From the NCBI GenBank assembly GCA_018267825.1, contig JAFDXR010000018.1, positions 1 through 64,000 on the forward strand: a DNA stretch of 64,000 bases. The letters are read 5' to 3'. This DNA is from Bacteroidota bacterium (GTDB lineage Bacteria; Bacteroidota; Bacteroidia; B-17B0; Aurantibacillaceae). Positions within the stretch are counted from its first letter, which is position 1. Each line of letters opens with the position of its first letter. The position numbers and the translations under genes were made by a program. This document shows positions 1-8,800 of the stretch, in pieces. The notes beneath the pieces are model-generated. The model searched no databases, was not told where the DNA came from, and saw only the letters and a list, made by a program, of their open reading frames with translations.

Positions 1-23
1 CTAGCCAGCTGAGCTAATCCCCC
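1..23 (-). tRNA. Partial tRNA, probably tRNA-Ala (5' end only)
   Basis: Read on the minus strand, these 23 bases begin GGGGGATTAGCTCAGCTGG, which is the acceptor 5' strand and D-arm of a bacterial tRNA; the rest lies beyond the left edge. The run of five G followed by ATTAGCTCAG fits tRNA-Ala best, but the anticodon is not in the window, so the identity is inferred. It lies about 130 bp downstream of infB on the same strand. Confidence 0.75.
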
Positions 24-118
24 ATTTACTCACCGTAGCTTTAGCGAAGGTGAGTGTACATTTTCCTCTTTCGCCGGGGCTTCAGAGGATATTAAAAGAA
101 CGTTGCAAAAGTAACAGT

Positions 119-141
119 AGTTTTTTGATTTGCAAAAAACT
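119..141 (-). terminator. AT-rich hairpin after infB
   Basis: A perfect 9-bp inverted repeat (AGTTTTTTG / CAAAAAACT, 5-nt loop) sits 15 bases past the infB stop codon. It is AT-rich and lacks a long T-run beyond the stem, so it could be a weak terminator or processing signal between infB and the downstream tRNA. Confidence 0.35.
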
Positions 142-155
142 CTGCACGATTTACG

Positions 156-2969
156 TTATAATTTTGCTTTGATCTCGATCATTTCGTAACCCTCAATAAT
201 ATCGCCTACTTTGATATCATTAAAGCCATCGATGTTCAGACCGCACTCATAACCTGCTGCCACTTCTTTCACATCGTCTTTGAAACGTTTCAGTGAACCG
301 AGGCCGCCGCTATGAATCACAATACCATCGCGGATCACACGTACTTTGGTGTTACGTGATACTTTTCCGTCGAGCACATAACAACCGGCAATTGTTCCCA
401 CTTTGGTGATATTGAACACCTCACGGATTTCAATATTACACACCACTTTCTCTTCGTACTCAGGCGATAACATACCTTCCATCGCTGCTTTGATCTCGTC
501 GATAGCCTGGTAAATAATCGAGTAGAGGCGGATATCGATTTCTTCTACCTCAGCCAGTTTACGGGCATTGGTGGTAGGTCGTACCTGGAAGCCCACAATG
601 ATGGCGTTGGAAGCAGAGGCGAGCATAACGTCGCTTTCGCTGATAGCACCCACGGATTTATGAATGATGTTCACCGCAATTTTTTCGGTAGAGAGTTTCA
701 GTAACGAATCCGATAAGGCTTCGATAGAACCGTCCACGTCACCTTTCACGATTACATTGAGCTCTTTGAAGTCGCCAATCGCCAAACGACGACCGATCTC
801 ATCGAGTGTAATGTGTTTCTGGGTGCGGATACCCTGTTCGCGTTGTAACTGTAAACGCTTGTTGGCCAGTTCACGGGCTTCGCGTTCGTCGGTCATCACG
901 TTGAATTTATCACCCGCTGTTGGCGAACCGTTTAAACCCAGTAACTGCACCGGAATCGAAGGCCCGGCTTCTTTGATCGGTAAACCGCGTTCGTTGGTCA
1001 TCGCTTTTACGCGACCGCTGTATCCGCCGGCTACCACAATGTCGCCCACTTTCAGAGTTCCTTTTTGTACAATGATATCGGCCACGTGTCCACGACCTTT
1101 ATCCAGTTTGGCTTCGATCACCGAACCGGAAGCACGTACTTTCGGATTGGCTTTCAGATCAAGAATTTCAGCTTCCAGTAATATTTTTTCGAGTAAGAGG
1201 TCGATGTTGAGACCCTGCTTCGCCGAAATCTCCTGCGATTGGTATTTACCACCCCATTCTTCCACCAGGATATTGAGGTTGGCTAAGTCTTCACGGATCT
1301 TATTCGGGTTGGCACCCGGTTTATCAATTTTGTTGATCGCAATGATCATCGGTACACCGGCTGCCTGTGCGTGGTTAATAGCCTCTTTGGTTTGAGGCAT
1401 CACACTGTCGTCGGCCGCTACCACAATAATAACGATGTCGGTTACTTTGGCACCACGGGCACGCATCGCCGTAAAGGCCTCGTGACCAGGTGTATCAAGG
1501 AATGTAATGGATTTACCACCATCCAGTTTCACATTGTAACTACCAATGTGCTGCGTGATACCACCGGCTTCACCGGCTACCACGTTGGCTTTACGGATGT
1601 AGTCGAGGAGCGATGTTTTACCGTGGTCAACGTGACCCATGATGGTCACAATCGGCGGACGTGAAACAATATCCTCTTCTTTTTCTTCTTCTTTTTCTTC
1701 AATAGCTTCTACAGCTTCCACCGTTACGAATTCGGTTTTGAATCCAAACTCTTCAGCCACAATGGCAATGGTTTCGGCATCCAGACGCTGGTTAATGGAT
1801 ACGAACAGGCCTAAGCTCATGCAGGTTGAAATAACCTGTGTTACCGGCACATTCATCATCGATGCCAGCTGGTTGGCCGATACGAACTCAGTTACCTTCA
1901 GTACGCTTTTTTCTGCTTCGAGCTGTTCCTGCTCTTCAGCCATACGCTCACGTACCACATCACGTTTATCACGACGGTTTTTCGATGTTTTCGATTTGGC
2001 ACCTTTGGCACTGAGACGTGCCAGGGTTTCCTTGATCTGTGCCTGAATTTCTTCATCCGTCAGAGCCGGGCGGCTTTCACGTTTGTCGGTTTTCTTGGCA
2101 CGCGGATCACCGTATTTTTCTTTGGCGCGGTCTTTTGCAATCTGGGCCTGCTCTTTACCTACTTTCTTGATTTCCTCTTCACTGAGCCCGCCTTTGCGGA
2201 TCCGCTTACGTTTCTTTTTATCGGCGGCACTACCCGGACCGTTAGAAGAAGCTACAGGCTTTTTATTATCTTTTACTACAGGTAATTCAATTTTACCCAT
2301 AATCTTAGGCCCCTCCAGTTTCTGGTACTGGGTTTCCATGAACTCTTCTTTTTTCTCTTCCACTTCCGGAACCACAGGTTCTACCGGAGTTTCAGCCACC
2401 GGTTCTGCCACCGGCACTTCTTCCTCTTTCTTTTTCTTGCCTTTTGCAGCTTTGCCGTCTTTAGACTCTTCGGTATCAACCGGCTCCTTTTTCGATTTTT
2501 TATCGGGTTTTGTTTTCTGGTTCAGCGACGCGAGGTCTACTTTTCCCAGAACCTTAGGCCCATCGAGGGTAGGAGAGGGTGTCTCTTTTTTAACCTCTTC
2601 TGTTTTTTCAACCTGAACTTCCGGTGCTTTTTCTTCGGTGACGGTTTTCGGAACAGACAGGTCTTTGATAATGATCTCTTCCTGCTGCTTGGCTTTTTCC
2701 TCTTTCTGTTTAGCCTTCACATCTTCAAGCACGATGGTTTCGCGCTTTATTTTGTTGATGTTCAGGGTTACATTCTGAGCTTCTTCTTTTGCGGACTTAT
2801 CGCTCGAAAATTCCCGCGACAGCAAGGCATACTCTTCAGCGCCTATCTTAGCGTTGGGGTTATTTTCTACGGGGCGACCTTTAGAGGCCAGGAATTCAAC
2901 AATCTTGGTTAAAGACTGGTTAAACTCTTTGGCCGCTTTGCTTAATCGCATTTGTGTTGCGTCTGACAT
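156..2969 (-). CDS. infB: Translation initiation factor IF-2
   Basis: GTPase that delivers initiator fMet-tRNA to the 30S subunit and promotes subunit joining. The protein has 937 residues. The first ~350 are low-complexity, rich in Lys and Glu, as usual for the variable IF-2 N-terminus and longer than in many phyla. A short IF2_N-like segment precedes the G domain, where G1 ([13 protein letters not shown]), G3 (DTPGHEAF) and G4 (NKID) are all present, followed by the beta-barrel and C-terminal domains. Bacteroidota IF-2 proteins are typically of about this size. It is the last gene of the leftward rimP-nusA-infB operon; the nusA-infB gap is about 90 bp. No sign of damage. Confidence 0.98.
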   Translation of the reverse strand: MSDATQMRLSKAAKEFNQSLTKIVEFLASKGRPVENNPNAKIGAEEYALLSREFSSDKSAKEEAQNVTLNINKIKRETIVLEDVKAKQKEEKAKQQEEIIIKDLSVPKTVTEEKAPEVQVEKTEEVKKETPSPTLDGPKVLGKVDLASLNQKTKPDKKSKKEPVDTEESKDGKAAKGKKKKEEEVPVAEPVAETPVEPVVPEVEEKKEEFMETQYQKLEGPKIMGKIELPVVKDNKKPVASSNGPGSAADKKKRKRIRKGGLSEEEIKKVGKEQAQIAKDRAKEKYGDPRAKKTDKRESRPALTDEEIQAQIKETLARLSAKGAKSKTSKNRRDKRDVVRERMAEEQEQLEAEKSVLKVTEFVSANQLASMMNVPVTQVISTCMSLGLFVSINQRLDAETIAIVAEEFGFKTEFVTVEAVEAIEEKEEEKEEDIVSRPPIVTIMGHVDHGKTSLLDYIRKANVVAGEAGGITQHIGSYNVKLDGGKSITFLDTPGHEAFTAMRARGAKVTDIVIIVVAADDSVMPQTKEAINHAQAAGVPMIIAINKIDKPGANPNKIREDLANLNILVEEWGGKYQSQEISAKQGLNIDLLLEKILLEAEILDLKANPKVRASGSVIEAKLDKGRGHVADIIVQKGTLKVGDIVVAGGYSGRVKAMTNERGLPIKEAGPSIPVQLLGLNGSPTAGDKFNVMTDEREARELANKRLQLQREQGIRTQKHITLDEIGRRLAIGDFKELNVIVKGDVDGSIEALSDSLLKLSTEKIAVNIIHKSVGAISESDVMLASASNAIIVGFQVRPTTNARKLAEVEEIDIRLYSIIYQAIDEIKAAMEGMLSPEYEEKVVCNIEIREVFNITKVGTIAGCYVLDGKVSRNTKVRVIRDGIVIHSGGLGSLKRFKDDVKEVAAGYECGLNIDGFNDIKVGDIIEGYEMIEIKAKL

Positions 2970-3061
2970 ATTTATAAATTCCTCTCGGTCTTTTTTGTTT
3001 CCTGTTTCAAATATGCCTTTTTCGCAAAGAAGGCTAACTTTTTCCTACACAGCACATGATC

Positions 3062-4321
3062 TTAATCTTCAAACTCGGCCTGCAGAACACCGCGTACCTG
3101 GGCGATAACATCTTCGCTCAGACCTGTACGACGGATCAGTTCATCGGGTTTCAGTTCCAGTACAGAACGTGCTGTATCGCAACCAATGGATTTGAGTTCG
3201 TCAATGATAGCCTCATCGATTTCATCAGAGAATTCATCCAGGTCAACGTCATCCACGCTGTCAACTTCGTCGGTATCGCGGAACACATCGATGTCGTAAC
3301 CGGTTAATTTACCGGCCAGTTTAATATTAAATCCACCCTTACCAATGGCCAGTGAAATCTGGTCTGGTTTCAGGAACACCTCTGCACGTTTGGTTTCATC
3401 ATCAATTTTGATCGATGTGATTTTAGCCGGGCTCAGGGAACGCTGAATCAACAGGGATGGATTGGCTGTATAGTTGATAACGTCAATGTTTTCATTTTTA
3501 AGCTCGCGCACGATACCATGAATACGGGAACCCTTCATACCTACGCAGGCTCCAACCGGATCAATACGGTCGTCGTAAGATTCAACGGCTACTTTGGCAC
3601 GCTCACCCGGTTCGCGAACAATTTTCTTGATGGTGATCAGCCCGTCAAATACTTCAGGCACTTCCATTTCGAATAAACGCTCAAGGAATGAAGGGGATGT
3701 ACGCGACACGATAATAGACGGCGTACCGTTTTTCATGTCTACTTTATATACTACGGCTTTTACAGTATCGCCTTTTTTGAAGAAATCGGTCGGGATCTGT
3801 TCTGTTTTTGGCAACAACAGTTCATTGCCTTCGTCGTCCAGGAGCATGATTTCTTTTTTCCATACCTGGTAAACTTCGGCGTTGATAATGTCGCCCACTT
3901 TTTCTTTATACTTGTTGTAAATCTCGTTCTTTTCGAGTTCCAGTACTTTCTGAACCAGGTTCTGGCGTACCGATAATACGTTACGGCGGCCAATTTCTTC
4001 CAGTTTCACCAGTTCCGATACGTCTTCGCCGATCTCGAAATCAGGCTCCACTTTACGGGCTTCTGTTAAACTGATGTGTTTATTAGGGTCGTAATCAAAT
4101 GAATCTTCAGCAAACTCGTCGTCTACAATACGGCGGTTTTTCCAGATTTCAATATCCCCTTTATCCGGGTTTACGATAATATCGAAGTTTTTATCCGAAC
4201 CATATTTTTTGGTGAGCATGGTGCGGAACACGTCCTCAATAATGCTCATCAAGGTTGCTTTATCAACATTCTTGATCTCTTTAAATTCCGAGAATGATTC
4301 GATTAAATTTACACTTTCCAT
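3062..4321 (-). CDS. nusA: Transcription termination/antitermination factor NusA
   Basis: RNA polymerase-binding factor controlling pausing, intrinsic termination and antitermination. The 419 residues contain the N-terminal RNAP-binding domain, an S1 domain (about 135-200) and two KH domains; the NusA signature GACVGMKGSRI lies in the first KH and IAIGKGGFNIKLA in the second. The C-terminus is acidic and ends with a helix-hairpin-helix-like tail (LIRRTGLSEDVIAQVRG). The protein is shorter than E. coli NusA because the two C-terminal acidic repeats are missing, as expected outside Proteobacteria. It follows rimP by 17 bp. NusA is known in E. coli to control its own operon, which makes the leader hairpin upstream of rimP notable. 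Confidence 0.97.
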   Translation of the reverse strand: MESVNLIESFSEFKEIKNVDKATLMSIIEDVFRTMLTKKYGSDKNFDIIVNPDKGDIEIWKNRRIVDDEFAEDSFDYDPNKHISLTEARKVEPDFEIGEDVSELVKLEEIGRRNVLSVRQNLVQKVLELEKNEIYNKYKEKVGDIINAEVYQVWKKEIMLLDDEGNELLLPKTEQIPTDFFKKGDTVKAVVYKVDMKNGTPSIIVSRTSPSFLERLFEMEVPEVFDGLITIKKIVREPGERAKVAVESYDDRIDPVGACVGMKGSRIHGIVRELKNENIDVINYTANPSLLIQRSLSPAKITSIKIDDETKRAEVFLKPDQISLAIGKGGFNIKLAGKLTGYDIDVFRDTDEVDSVDDVDLDEFSDEIDEAIIDELKSIGCDTARSVLELKPDELIRRTGLSEDVIAQVRGVLQAEFED

Positions 4322-4338
4322 TGTATTTACTTTTTGAA

Positions 4339-4803
4339 TTAAAACGGTAAAACTGATTTTGTTTCTTTAAGTTGTTTGTATGTTAAGGTTATGTTTTCAA
4401 TAACTGTTTGTTTTCCTTTGCCTACCGCTTTATTTTCGCGGCGGCTGGTTTCGATGGTAATGCCGTCATCGTCGGCCGCCAGCAGCTTGCCCTTATAGCT
4501 TTGCCCGTCGAGGGTATGTGCTTCGACCTGGCTGCCGGTATATTTTTTGAACTGCCCGATCACCTTAAAGGGTTCGGTAGCCCCCGGCGAAGACACCTCC
4601 AGCGAAAAATCTTCCTGGTCGCGGTCGAGGCTTCCTTCAATATGGCGGCTCAGGTTCACGCAATCGGCAATCGACAGGCCGCCACTCGCATCGATAAACA
4701 CCTCAATTTTATTGCCAGGCAATACATTTACGTCGACAATAAACTTATCTGAATCTTTCAGAAAGTCTTCGGCCAGGCTTATTATGTGTTGTTTGGTAAT
4801 CAT
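4339..4803 (-). CDS. rimP: Ribosome maturation factor RimP
   Basis: Cytoplasmic factor for 30S subunit maturation. The 154-residue product has the N-terminal alpha/beta domain with the conserved SRHIEGSLDRD and LEVSSPG segments and the C-terminal SH3-like barrel (YTGSQVEAHTLDGQSYKGKL). The ATG at 4803 is preferred over a TTG three codons upstream because it gives the normal MITKQ-like start. It is the first gene of rimP-nusA-infB, the order conserved across bacteria. Confidence 0.95.
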   Translation of the reverse strand: MITKQHIISLAEDFLKDSDKFIVDVNVLPGNKIEVFIDASGGLSIADCVNLSRHIEGSLDRDQEDFSLEVSSPGATEPFKVIGQFKKYTGSQVEAHTLDGQSYKGKLLAADDDGITIETSRRENKAVGKGKQTVIENITLTYKQLKETKSVLPF

Positions 4804-4817
4804 TTTTGCCAATAAAA

Positions 4818-4837
4818 AAGGGACTTCTTAGTCCCTT
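4818..4837 (-). terminator. Terminator-like hairpin in the rimP leader (possible attenuator)
   Basis: On the minus strand AAGGGACT-AAGA-AGTCCCTT forms a perfect 8-bp stem with a 4-nt loop followed directly by TTTTATT. It lies 14 bases upstream of the rimP ATG and downstream of the predicted promoter, so it sits inside the leader of the operon it precedes. No minus-strand gene upstream needs it as a terminator. Attenuation is inferred from position. Confidence 0.7.
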
Positions 4838-4865
4838 CATTTTTCTATCATCAAATTTGCGGTTA

Positions 4866-4897
4866 CAAATATATAACATTCTTTTTTAAAAACCAAA
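4866..4897 (-). promoter_or_regulatory. Promoter of rimP-nusA-infB
   Basis: On the minus strand a -33 TTTG (4897-4894) is followed after 20 bases by the -7 element TATATTTG (4873-4866), matching the Bacteroidota consensus TTTG-N(19-23)-TAnnTTTG. Transcription would start near 4860, giving a leader of about 55 nt that contains the 4818-4837 hairpin. Confidence 0.7.
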
Positions 4898-4947
4898 AGA
4901 AATTTGTGCAACAAAAGCCCCCTGCAGTCGTTTAATATAACAGACTC

Positions 4948-5018
4948 CCCGCAACTTGTTCTAAGTTAAACCAGCGGGTTTTTAGCTCTTCTCTTCCCCC
5001 CGGAGATCTCCTAAGAGC
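4948..5018 (+). promoter_or_regulatory. Structured leader upstream of the His-rich small protein
   Basis: Two inverted repeats lie in the 100 bases before the gene at 5039. The first pairs CCCGC with GCGGG (4948-4952 / 4974-4978), with an inner AACTT/AAGTT pair, and is followed by TTTTT. The second pairs GCTCTT with AAGAGC (4985-4990 / 5013-5018) and encloses the palindrome GGAGATCTCC. The first resembles an intrinsic terminator although no plus-strand gene lies upstream. Function unknown. Confidence 0.4.
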
Positions 5019-5038
5019 CCGCATAAATTGAAATACAT

Positions 5039-5359
5039 ATGAAAACGATGCAAAAATCAGGGACTCAGGGTGGCAAATTACTTCTTTTAGCTGCTTTTAT
5101 GTTGATGGGATTTCACTCGGTAGCAGCCGATGGAAAAATCTCGAAGGCCTTTTTTAATGACTTTATGGGTAGTGGCAGTGTAGGATTCTATATTATCGGT
5201 GGAATCCTGGTTGGTGGAATCGTCCTCCACATCATTGTAAACCACATGATCAAGCCCAAAGACGAGGAGTCAAAACGCAGCCAAATGCCAGCTTCTCATC
5301 AGAATCATCATCACCGGCATCACCATCATCCCCACCGCGTAGTTAAAAAAACCTCCTGA
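5039..5359 (+). CDS. Small membrane protein with His-rich tail, unknown function
   Basis: The 106-residue product is not assigned to a family. It has an N-terminal signal-like hydrophobic segment (about 13-30, ending near SVAADG), a second hydrophobic, glycine-rich helix (about 48-68, GFYIIGGILVGGIVLHIIV), and a charged tail ending in a cluster of about ten histidines (HQNHHHRHHHHPHR). This predicts an inner-membrane protein with a soluble metal-binding-type tail. It stands alone, is preceded by a structured leader, and is followed by a strong terminator, so it is probably transcribed monocistronically. Coding confidence rests on the organised hydrophobic/charged layout and clean flanking signals. 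Confidence 0.75.
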   Translation: MKTMQKSGTQGGKLLLLAAFMLMGFHSVAADGKISKAFFNDFMGSGSVGFYIIGGILVGGIVLHIIVNHMIKPKDEESKRSQMPASHQNHHHRHHHHPHRVVKKTS

Positions 5360-5407
5360 AATGAGGGTTTTAACCACCGGCAAACCGGGGCTTCTATGAT
5401 ACGACAG

Positions 5408-5464
5408 TCCTTTTGTAAATTAATTTGTTGAAAAGCAATTAATTACAAAAGGGCTTTTTTTTTT
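5408..5464 (+). terminator. Strong intrinsic terminator
   Basis: CCTTTTGTAAATTAATT pairs with AATTAATTACAAAAGG (one bulge) around a loop of about 11 nt, followed by C and a run of ten T. It ends the transcript of the 5039-5359 gene and separates it from the acpP promoter. Confidence 0.88.
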
Positions 5465-5491
5465 GTTTTTTAGCTCATAAACTTATCTTTG
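5463..5491 (+). promoter_or_regulatory. acpP-fabF-rnc promoter
   Basis: The -7 element TATCTTTG (5484-5491) matches TAnnTTTG, with TTG at 5463-5465 about 18 bases upstream as the -33 element. It predicts a leader of about 20 nt before the acpP ATG at 5518. Confidence 0.65.
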
Positions 5492-5517
5492 TCCCGAATT
5501 TTAAAAACATAAACACA

Positions 5518-5757
5518 ATGTCAGACATTACAACAAAAGTGAAATCTATTATTGTAGATAAATTAGGTGTTGAAGAAAAAGAAGTGACTCCAACTGCCAG
5601 CTTTACCAACGACTTAGGCGCGGATTCATTAGATACAGTAGAACTCATCATGGAATTCGAAAAAGAGTTTAACATCGCGATCCCTGATGATCAGGCTGAA
5701 AAAATTGCTACAGTAGGTGATGCTATCGCTTACATTGAAGCAAACGCTAAAAACTAA
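5518..5757 (+). CDS. acpP: Acyl carrier protein (fatty acid synthesis)
   Basis: The 79-residue carrier shuttles acyl intermediates on a 4'-phosphopantetheine arm. The attachment motif [10 protein letters not shown] is present with Ser37 as the modified residue, inside the usual acidic four-helix fold. It is followed 30 bp later by fabF, the classic acpP-fabF arrangement, and has its own promoter and upstream terminator. It is the housekeeping carrier, distinct from the second ACP at 21042-21299. Confidence 0.97.
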   Translation: MSDITTKVKSIIVDKLGVEEKEVTPTASFTNDLGADSLDTVELIMEFEKEFNIAIPDDQAEKIATVGDAIAYIEANAKN

Positions 5758-5787
5758 TCAAGGTACTCTTTTCTTAAAAAATCGATC

Positions 5788-7041
5788 ATGCAATTTAAGC
5801 GCGTAGTAGTTACGGGACTTGGAGCTGTTACTCCATTGGGCAATAACGTTAATGATTATTGGACTAATCTGGTAGCAGGTAAAAGCGGTGCCGCACCTAT
5901 TACGCGTTTTGACGCAACTAAATTTAAAACCCGTTTTGCCTGCGAGGTAAAGGGATTTAAACTGGAAGATTATTTCGATCGCAAAGAAGCTCAGCGTCTC
6001 GATGCATTCAGTCATTACGGTATTGCCGCCTCTGTGCAGGCTGTTGCCGATGCTGGTCTCGAAGCCGAAGGCATCGACCGCAACGAAATAGGCGTGATCT
6101 GGGGTTCCGGTATCGGTGGATTAGACACATTTCAGGCGGAAACATTCAATTTTGGCCGCGGCGATGGAACACCACGTTTCAACCCGTTCTTTATCCCGAA
6201 AATGATCGCTGATATATGCTCCGGGCATATCTCCATGCGTTTCGGATTCAGGGGGCCAAACTTCACAACCGTTTCTGCGTGTGCCTCATCAACTTCTGCC
6301 CTCATCGATGCATTTACCTATATCCGACTGGGTAAGGCCAATGCCATTGTAACGGGTGGTTCCGAAGCAGCCATTAATGAAAGCGGTATCGGTGGATTTA
6401 ACGCCTGCCAGGCGATGAGTCTCCGTAACGACAGCCCTGAAACAGCTTCGCGTCCGTACGATAAAGATCGTGATGGATTTGTACTGGGTGAAGGTGGCGT
6501 TGCCCTTGTACTCGAAGAACTTGACCACGCCCTCGCGAGAGGTGCAAAAATTTATGCCGAGGTAATCGGCGGTGGCATGAGTGGTGATGCCTACCATATT
6601 ACCGCTCCGCATCCCGAAGGACTCGGCGCCACACTCGTGATGAAGCGTGCCCTCAAAGATGCCGGCATTTCAGCGGATGCCGTGGATTACATCAACACAC
6701 ACGGAACAAGTACTCCTCTCGGCGACCTGGCCGAACTAAAAGCCATTACCAACGTATTTGGCGATCAGGCTTACAAAATGAATATCAGTTCCACCAAATC
6801 GATGACCGGCCACTTACTCGGTGCTGCCGGCGCTATCGAGGCCATGGCAACGGTACTGACTGTTCAGAACGATATCGTTCCTCCCACCATCAACAACTTT
6901 ACACCGGATCCTGAACTGGACCCGAACCTGAACCTGACTTTCAACAAAGCTCAGAAACGCACGGTAAATGTAGCCATCAGCAATACCTTCGGGTTTGGAG
7001 GGCACAATGCCGCTGTGGTGGTGAGAAAATATAAAGCCTAA
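5788..7041 (+). CDS. fabF: 3-oxoacyl-ACP synthase II
   Basis: Elongating condensing enzyme of type II fatty acid synthesis. The 417-residue sequence has the full Cys-His-His triad: Cys165 (VSACASSTS), His305 (NTHGTSTP) and His342 (SMTGHLLGAAG), plus the late-domain glycine-rich FGFGGHNA. Length is normal for FabF. It lies between acpP and rnc, an order common in Bacteroidota. It serves as the reference for judging the divergent ketosynthases at 18.8-23.1 kb. Confidence 0.97.
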   Translation: MQFKRVVVTGLGAVTPLGNNVNDYWTNLVAGKSGAAPITRFDATKFKTRFACEVKGFKLEDYFDRKEAQRLDAFSHYGIAASVQAVADAGLEAEGIDRNEIGVIWGSGIGGLDTFQAETFNFGRGDGTPRFNPFFIPKMIADICSGHISMRFGFRGPNFTTVSACASSTSALIDAFTYIRLGKANAIVTGGSEAAINESGIGGFNACQAMSLRNDSPETASRPYDKDRDGFVLGEGGVALVLEELDHALARGAKIYAEVIGGGMSGDAYHITAPHPEGLGATLVMKRALKDAGISADAVDYINTHGTSTPLGDLAELKAITNVFGDQAYKMNISSTKSMTGHLLGAAGAIEAMATVLTVQNDIVPPTINNFTPDPELDPNLNLTFNKAQKRTVNVAISNTFGFGGHNAAVVVRKYKA

Positions 7042-7052
7042 AAAGAAGTGTA

Positions 7053-7787
7053 TTGATAAAAATTTTATCATCCTTTCAATTTACCGACAAAGAAAACAAA
7101 GCCTTTAAACAAGGGCTCAAACAACTATTGGGCTTTAGTCCTAAAAATCTTTCACTTTACCACCAGGCATTCAGGCACAGCAGCTCCAAAAACATCCGGC
7201 AGAATCATCTTAAAAGCAACGAGCGCCTCGAGTTTCTGGGCGACGCCGTATTGGGGGTGGTGATTGCCGATTACCTGTTTAAGCTATACCCATACGAAGA
7301 TGAAGGTTTCCTGACCCAACTGCGCTCGCGGATTGTAAACGGACAGGTGATCACCTCACTGGCACAGAAATTCGGGCTCGATACCTATCTGCAAAGCGAT
7401 CTGAGCAAAAAAGAAAAAGTAAAGTCCTCAGCCTATGGCGATGCCTTTGAAGCATTGGTGGGTGCTATATACCTCGACAAGGGATTTGAAACCACCAGGA
7501 AATTCCTGATCGAGCGGGTGATTTCGATTCATGTGGATGTGAAGAAACTGCAAGCCGTGGATACCGATTATAAAAGCCAGTTGCAGATCATGATGCAGCG
7601 TCAGCGCCGTAAATTTGAATACAGGCTGGTAAGCGAAGTGCACAACGGCAAAGAAAAAATATATAAGATCCAGGTGTTTATTGAAAACAAACCATTTGCA
7701 GAGTTTCAGCATTATTCGAAACGCGTGGCCGAACAAAAGGCCGCACAGCTTACCCTCGAAATGCTGGAGCAAACGGAGAAACCATGA
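7053..7787 (+). CDS. rnc: Ribonuclease III
   Basis: Endonuclease for double-stranded RNA in rRNA and mRNA processing. The 244-residue product has the RNase III signature NERLEFLGDAVL and the second catalytic cluster (AYGDAFEALVGAIYLDKG), followed by a C-terminal dsRNA-binding domain from about residue 168. The only in-frame start near fabF is TTG at 7053, 11 bp after the fabF stop; an ATG start would remove the conserved N-terminal helix. The next gene overlaps by 4 bp (ATGA), suggesting translational coupling. Confidence 0.96.
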   Translation: MIKILSSFQFTDKENKAFKQGLKQLLGFSPKNLSLYHQAFRHSSSKNIRQNHLKSNERLEFLGDAVLGVVIADYLFKLYPYEDEGFLTQLRSRIVNGQVITSLAQKFGLDTYLQSDLSKKEKVKSSAYGDAFEALVGAIYLDKGFETTRKFLIERVISIHVDVKKLQAVDTDYKSQLQIMMQRQRRKFEYRLVSEVHNGKEKIYKIQVFIENKPFAEFQHYSKRVAEQKAAQLTLEMLEQTEKP

Positions 7788-8281
7788 AACGCTATACCCT
7801 CGATACTCCGGGCGAAGAGGTGTTCGATTTTGACATCATTGGCATATCATGTCCCGAAAGTCATTACAAGGTTATATACGAAATCAATACGCTGCTGAGC
7901 ATCGACCTGAGTCTTGAAACCTACCTCGAATACACGCATAAGGAAGGCAACGAATTTTTGTTTCCGCTCTACCAGTTTATCGACGAAGCCCTGTGCGTGG
8001 AATATAACCTTATTCCGAACCTCACCTCCTATCAGCCGCCCCGGCTGCGCAACAAACAGGTAAGCCAGGACCTCTTTATGGGTGAAGTAGAGGAGTCGGC
8101 ACGCCTGTTGCCGGAACTCGACAATACCGATTATTTCTTTATGCTCAAGGGCCAGAACCGTTATATGTATTATCATGCGGTATATGAGCAAATGCGCAAG
8201 AGTCGCGTATTTACAGCCATTCAGGAGATTTATGTGGAAGATATCCGCGACAAGAAAGCGCGCGGGAACCTGTTGTTTTAA
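7784..8281 (+). CDS. IPExxxVDY-like small protein, unknown function
   Basis: The 165-residue product has no recognisable catalytic motif. Position directly after rnc, size and the C-terminal segment IQEIYVEDI resemble the Bacteroidota-specific IPExxxVDY family, which is commonly found next to rnc; the motif is degenerate here, so the assignment is tentative. No signal peptide or membrane helix is seen, so it is probably cytosolic. It overlaps rnc by 4 bp and is probably cotranslated with it. Confidence 0.8.
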   Translation: MKRYTLDTPGEEVFDFDIIGISCPESHYKVIYEINTLLSIDLSLETYLEYTHKEGNEFLFPLYQFIDEALCVEYNLIPNLTSYQPPRLRNKQVSQDLFMGEVEESARLLPELDNTDYFFMLKGQNRYMYYHAVYEQMRKSRVFTAIQEIYVEDIRDKKARGNLLF

Positions 8282-8800
8282 AGCGGAATAGGGGGAAACA
8301 GAAAGGCTATATAAATTATAAAGGCAAGCACAATAATGGAGCTTTGTCATGTCGAGCCTGTCGAGACATCTCTGTTGGTATGGGTGTTATTAGATTCCTC
8401 CGCTCCGCGTGTCGCTGAGGCTTATGCTTGCGCTGAAGCTTCAGCATAGGCGCTACGGTCGGAATGATAAAACTGCGTTGTTCCTTTGGTTGTGAAGGCA
8501 AACGCAGTGATGGAAGGTTCTGATCTGCGTGAATCTGCGCGTCCCCAACCAGCGATTATCTGTGTGCAAAGTTTCTCGCTGATTTTCGCTCAAGGAGACA
8601 TTCTCTTCACCTGAGGGAAGTAATTCTGCATCGTTTGTTGTATTCGGCTAGCCGGGGAATATACCCTGAAGAACATTCCCTTAAGGAAAAAAGGATGAAG
8701 TAAAAATGAAAAGTAAAGAGTTCTGATGAGCACAGATTTGGGCGATACATTGTCTGGTAGAATCAGCGAAATCTGTGGTTAAACACGACTTACAAAAAAC
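8282..8800. repeat. Non-coding gap with degenerate intergenic repeats
   Basis: About 520 bp between two convergent genes with no credible gene. It contains ATGTCGAGCCTGTCGAGACAT (8347-8367 region), a hairpin made of TATGCT/AGCATA around the 14-bp palindrome GCTGAAGCTTCAGC (8432-8445), and decayed copies of the phrase 'gatctgcgtgaatctgcg' (about 8520-8540) that builds the arrays at 23.6 kb and 34.5 kb. It looks like remnants of dispersed intergenic repeat families. Confidence 0.6.

Noticed and set aside
664-2616. Several plus-strand frames opposite infB (e.g. 664-1395, 2083-2616)
   Set aside because: They are antisense shadows of a well-conserved infB. Compositions are Ser/Phe-rich as expected for the complement of a Lys/Glu-rich gene.
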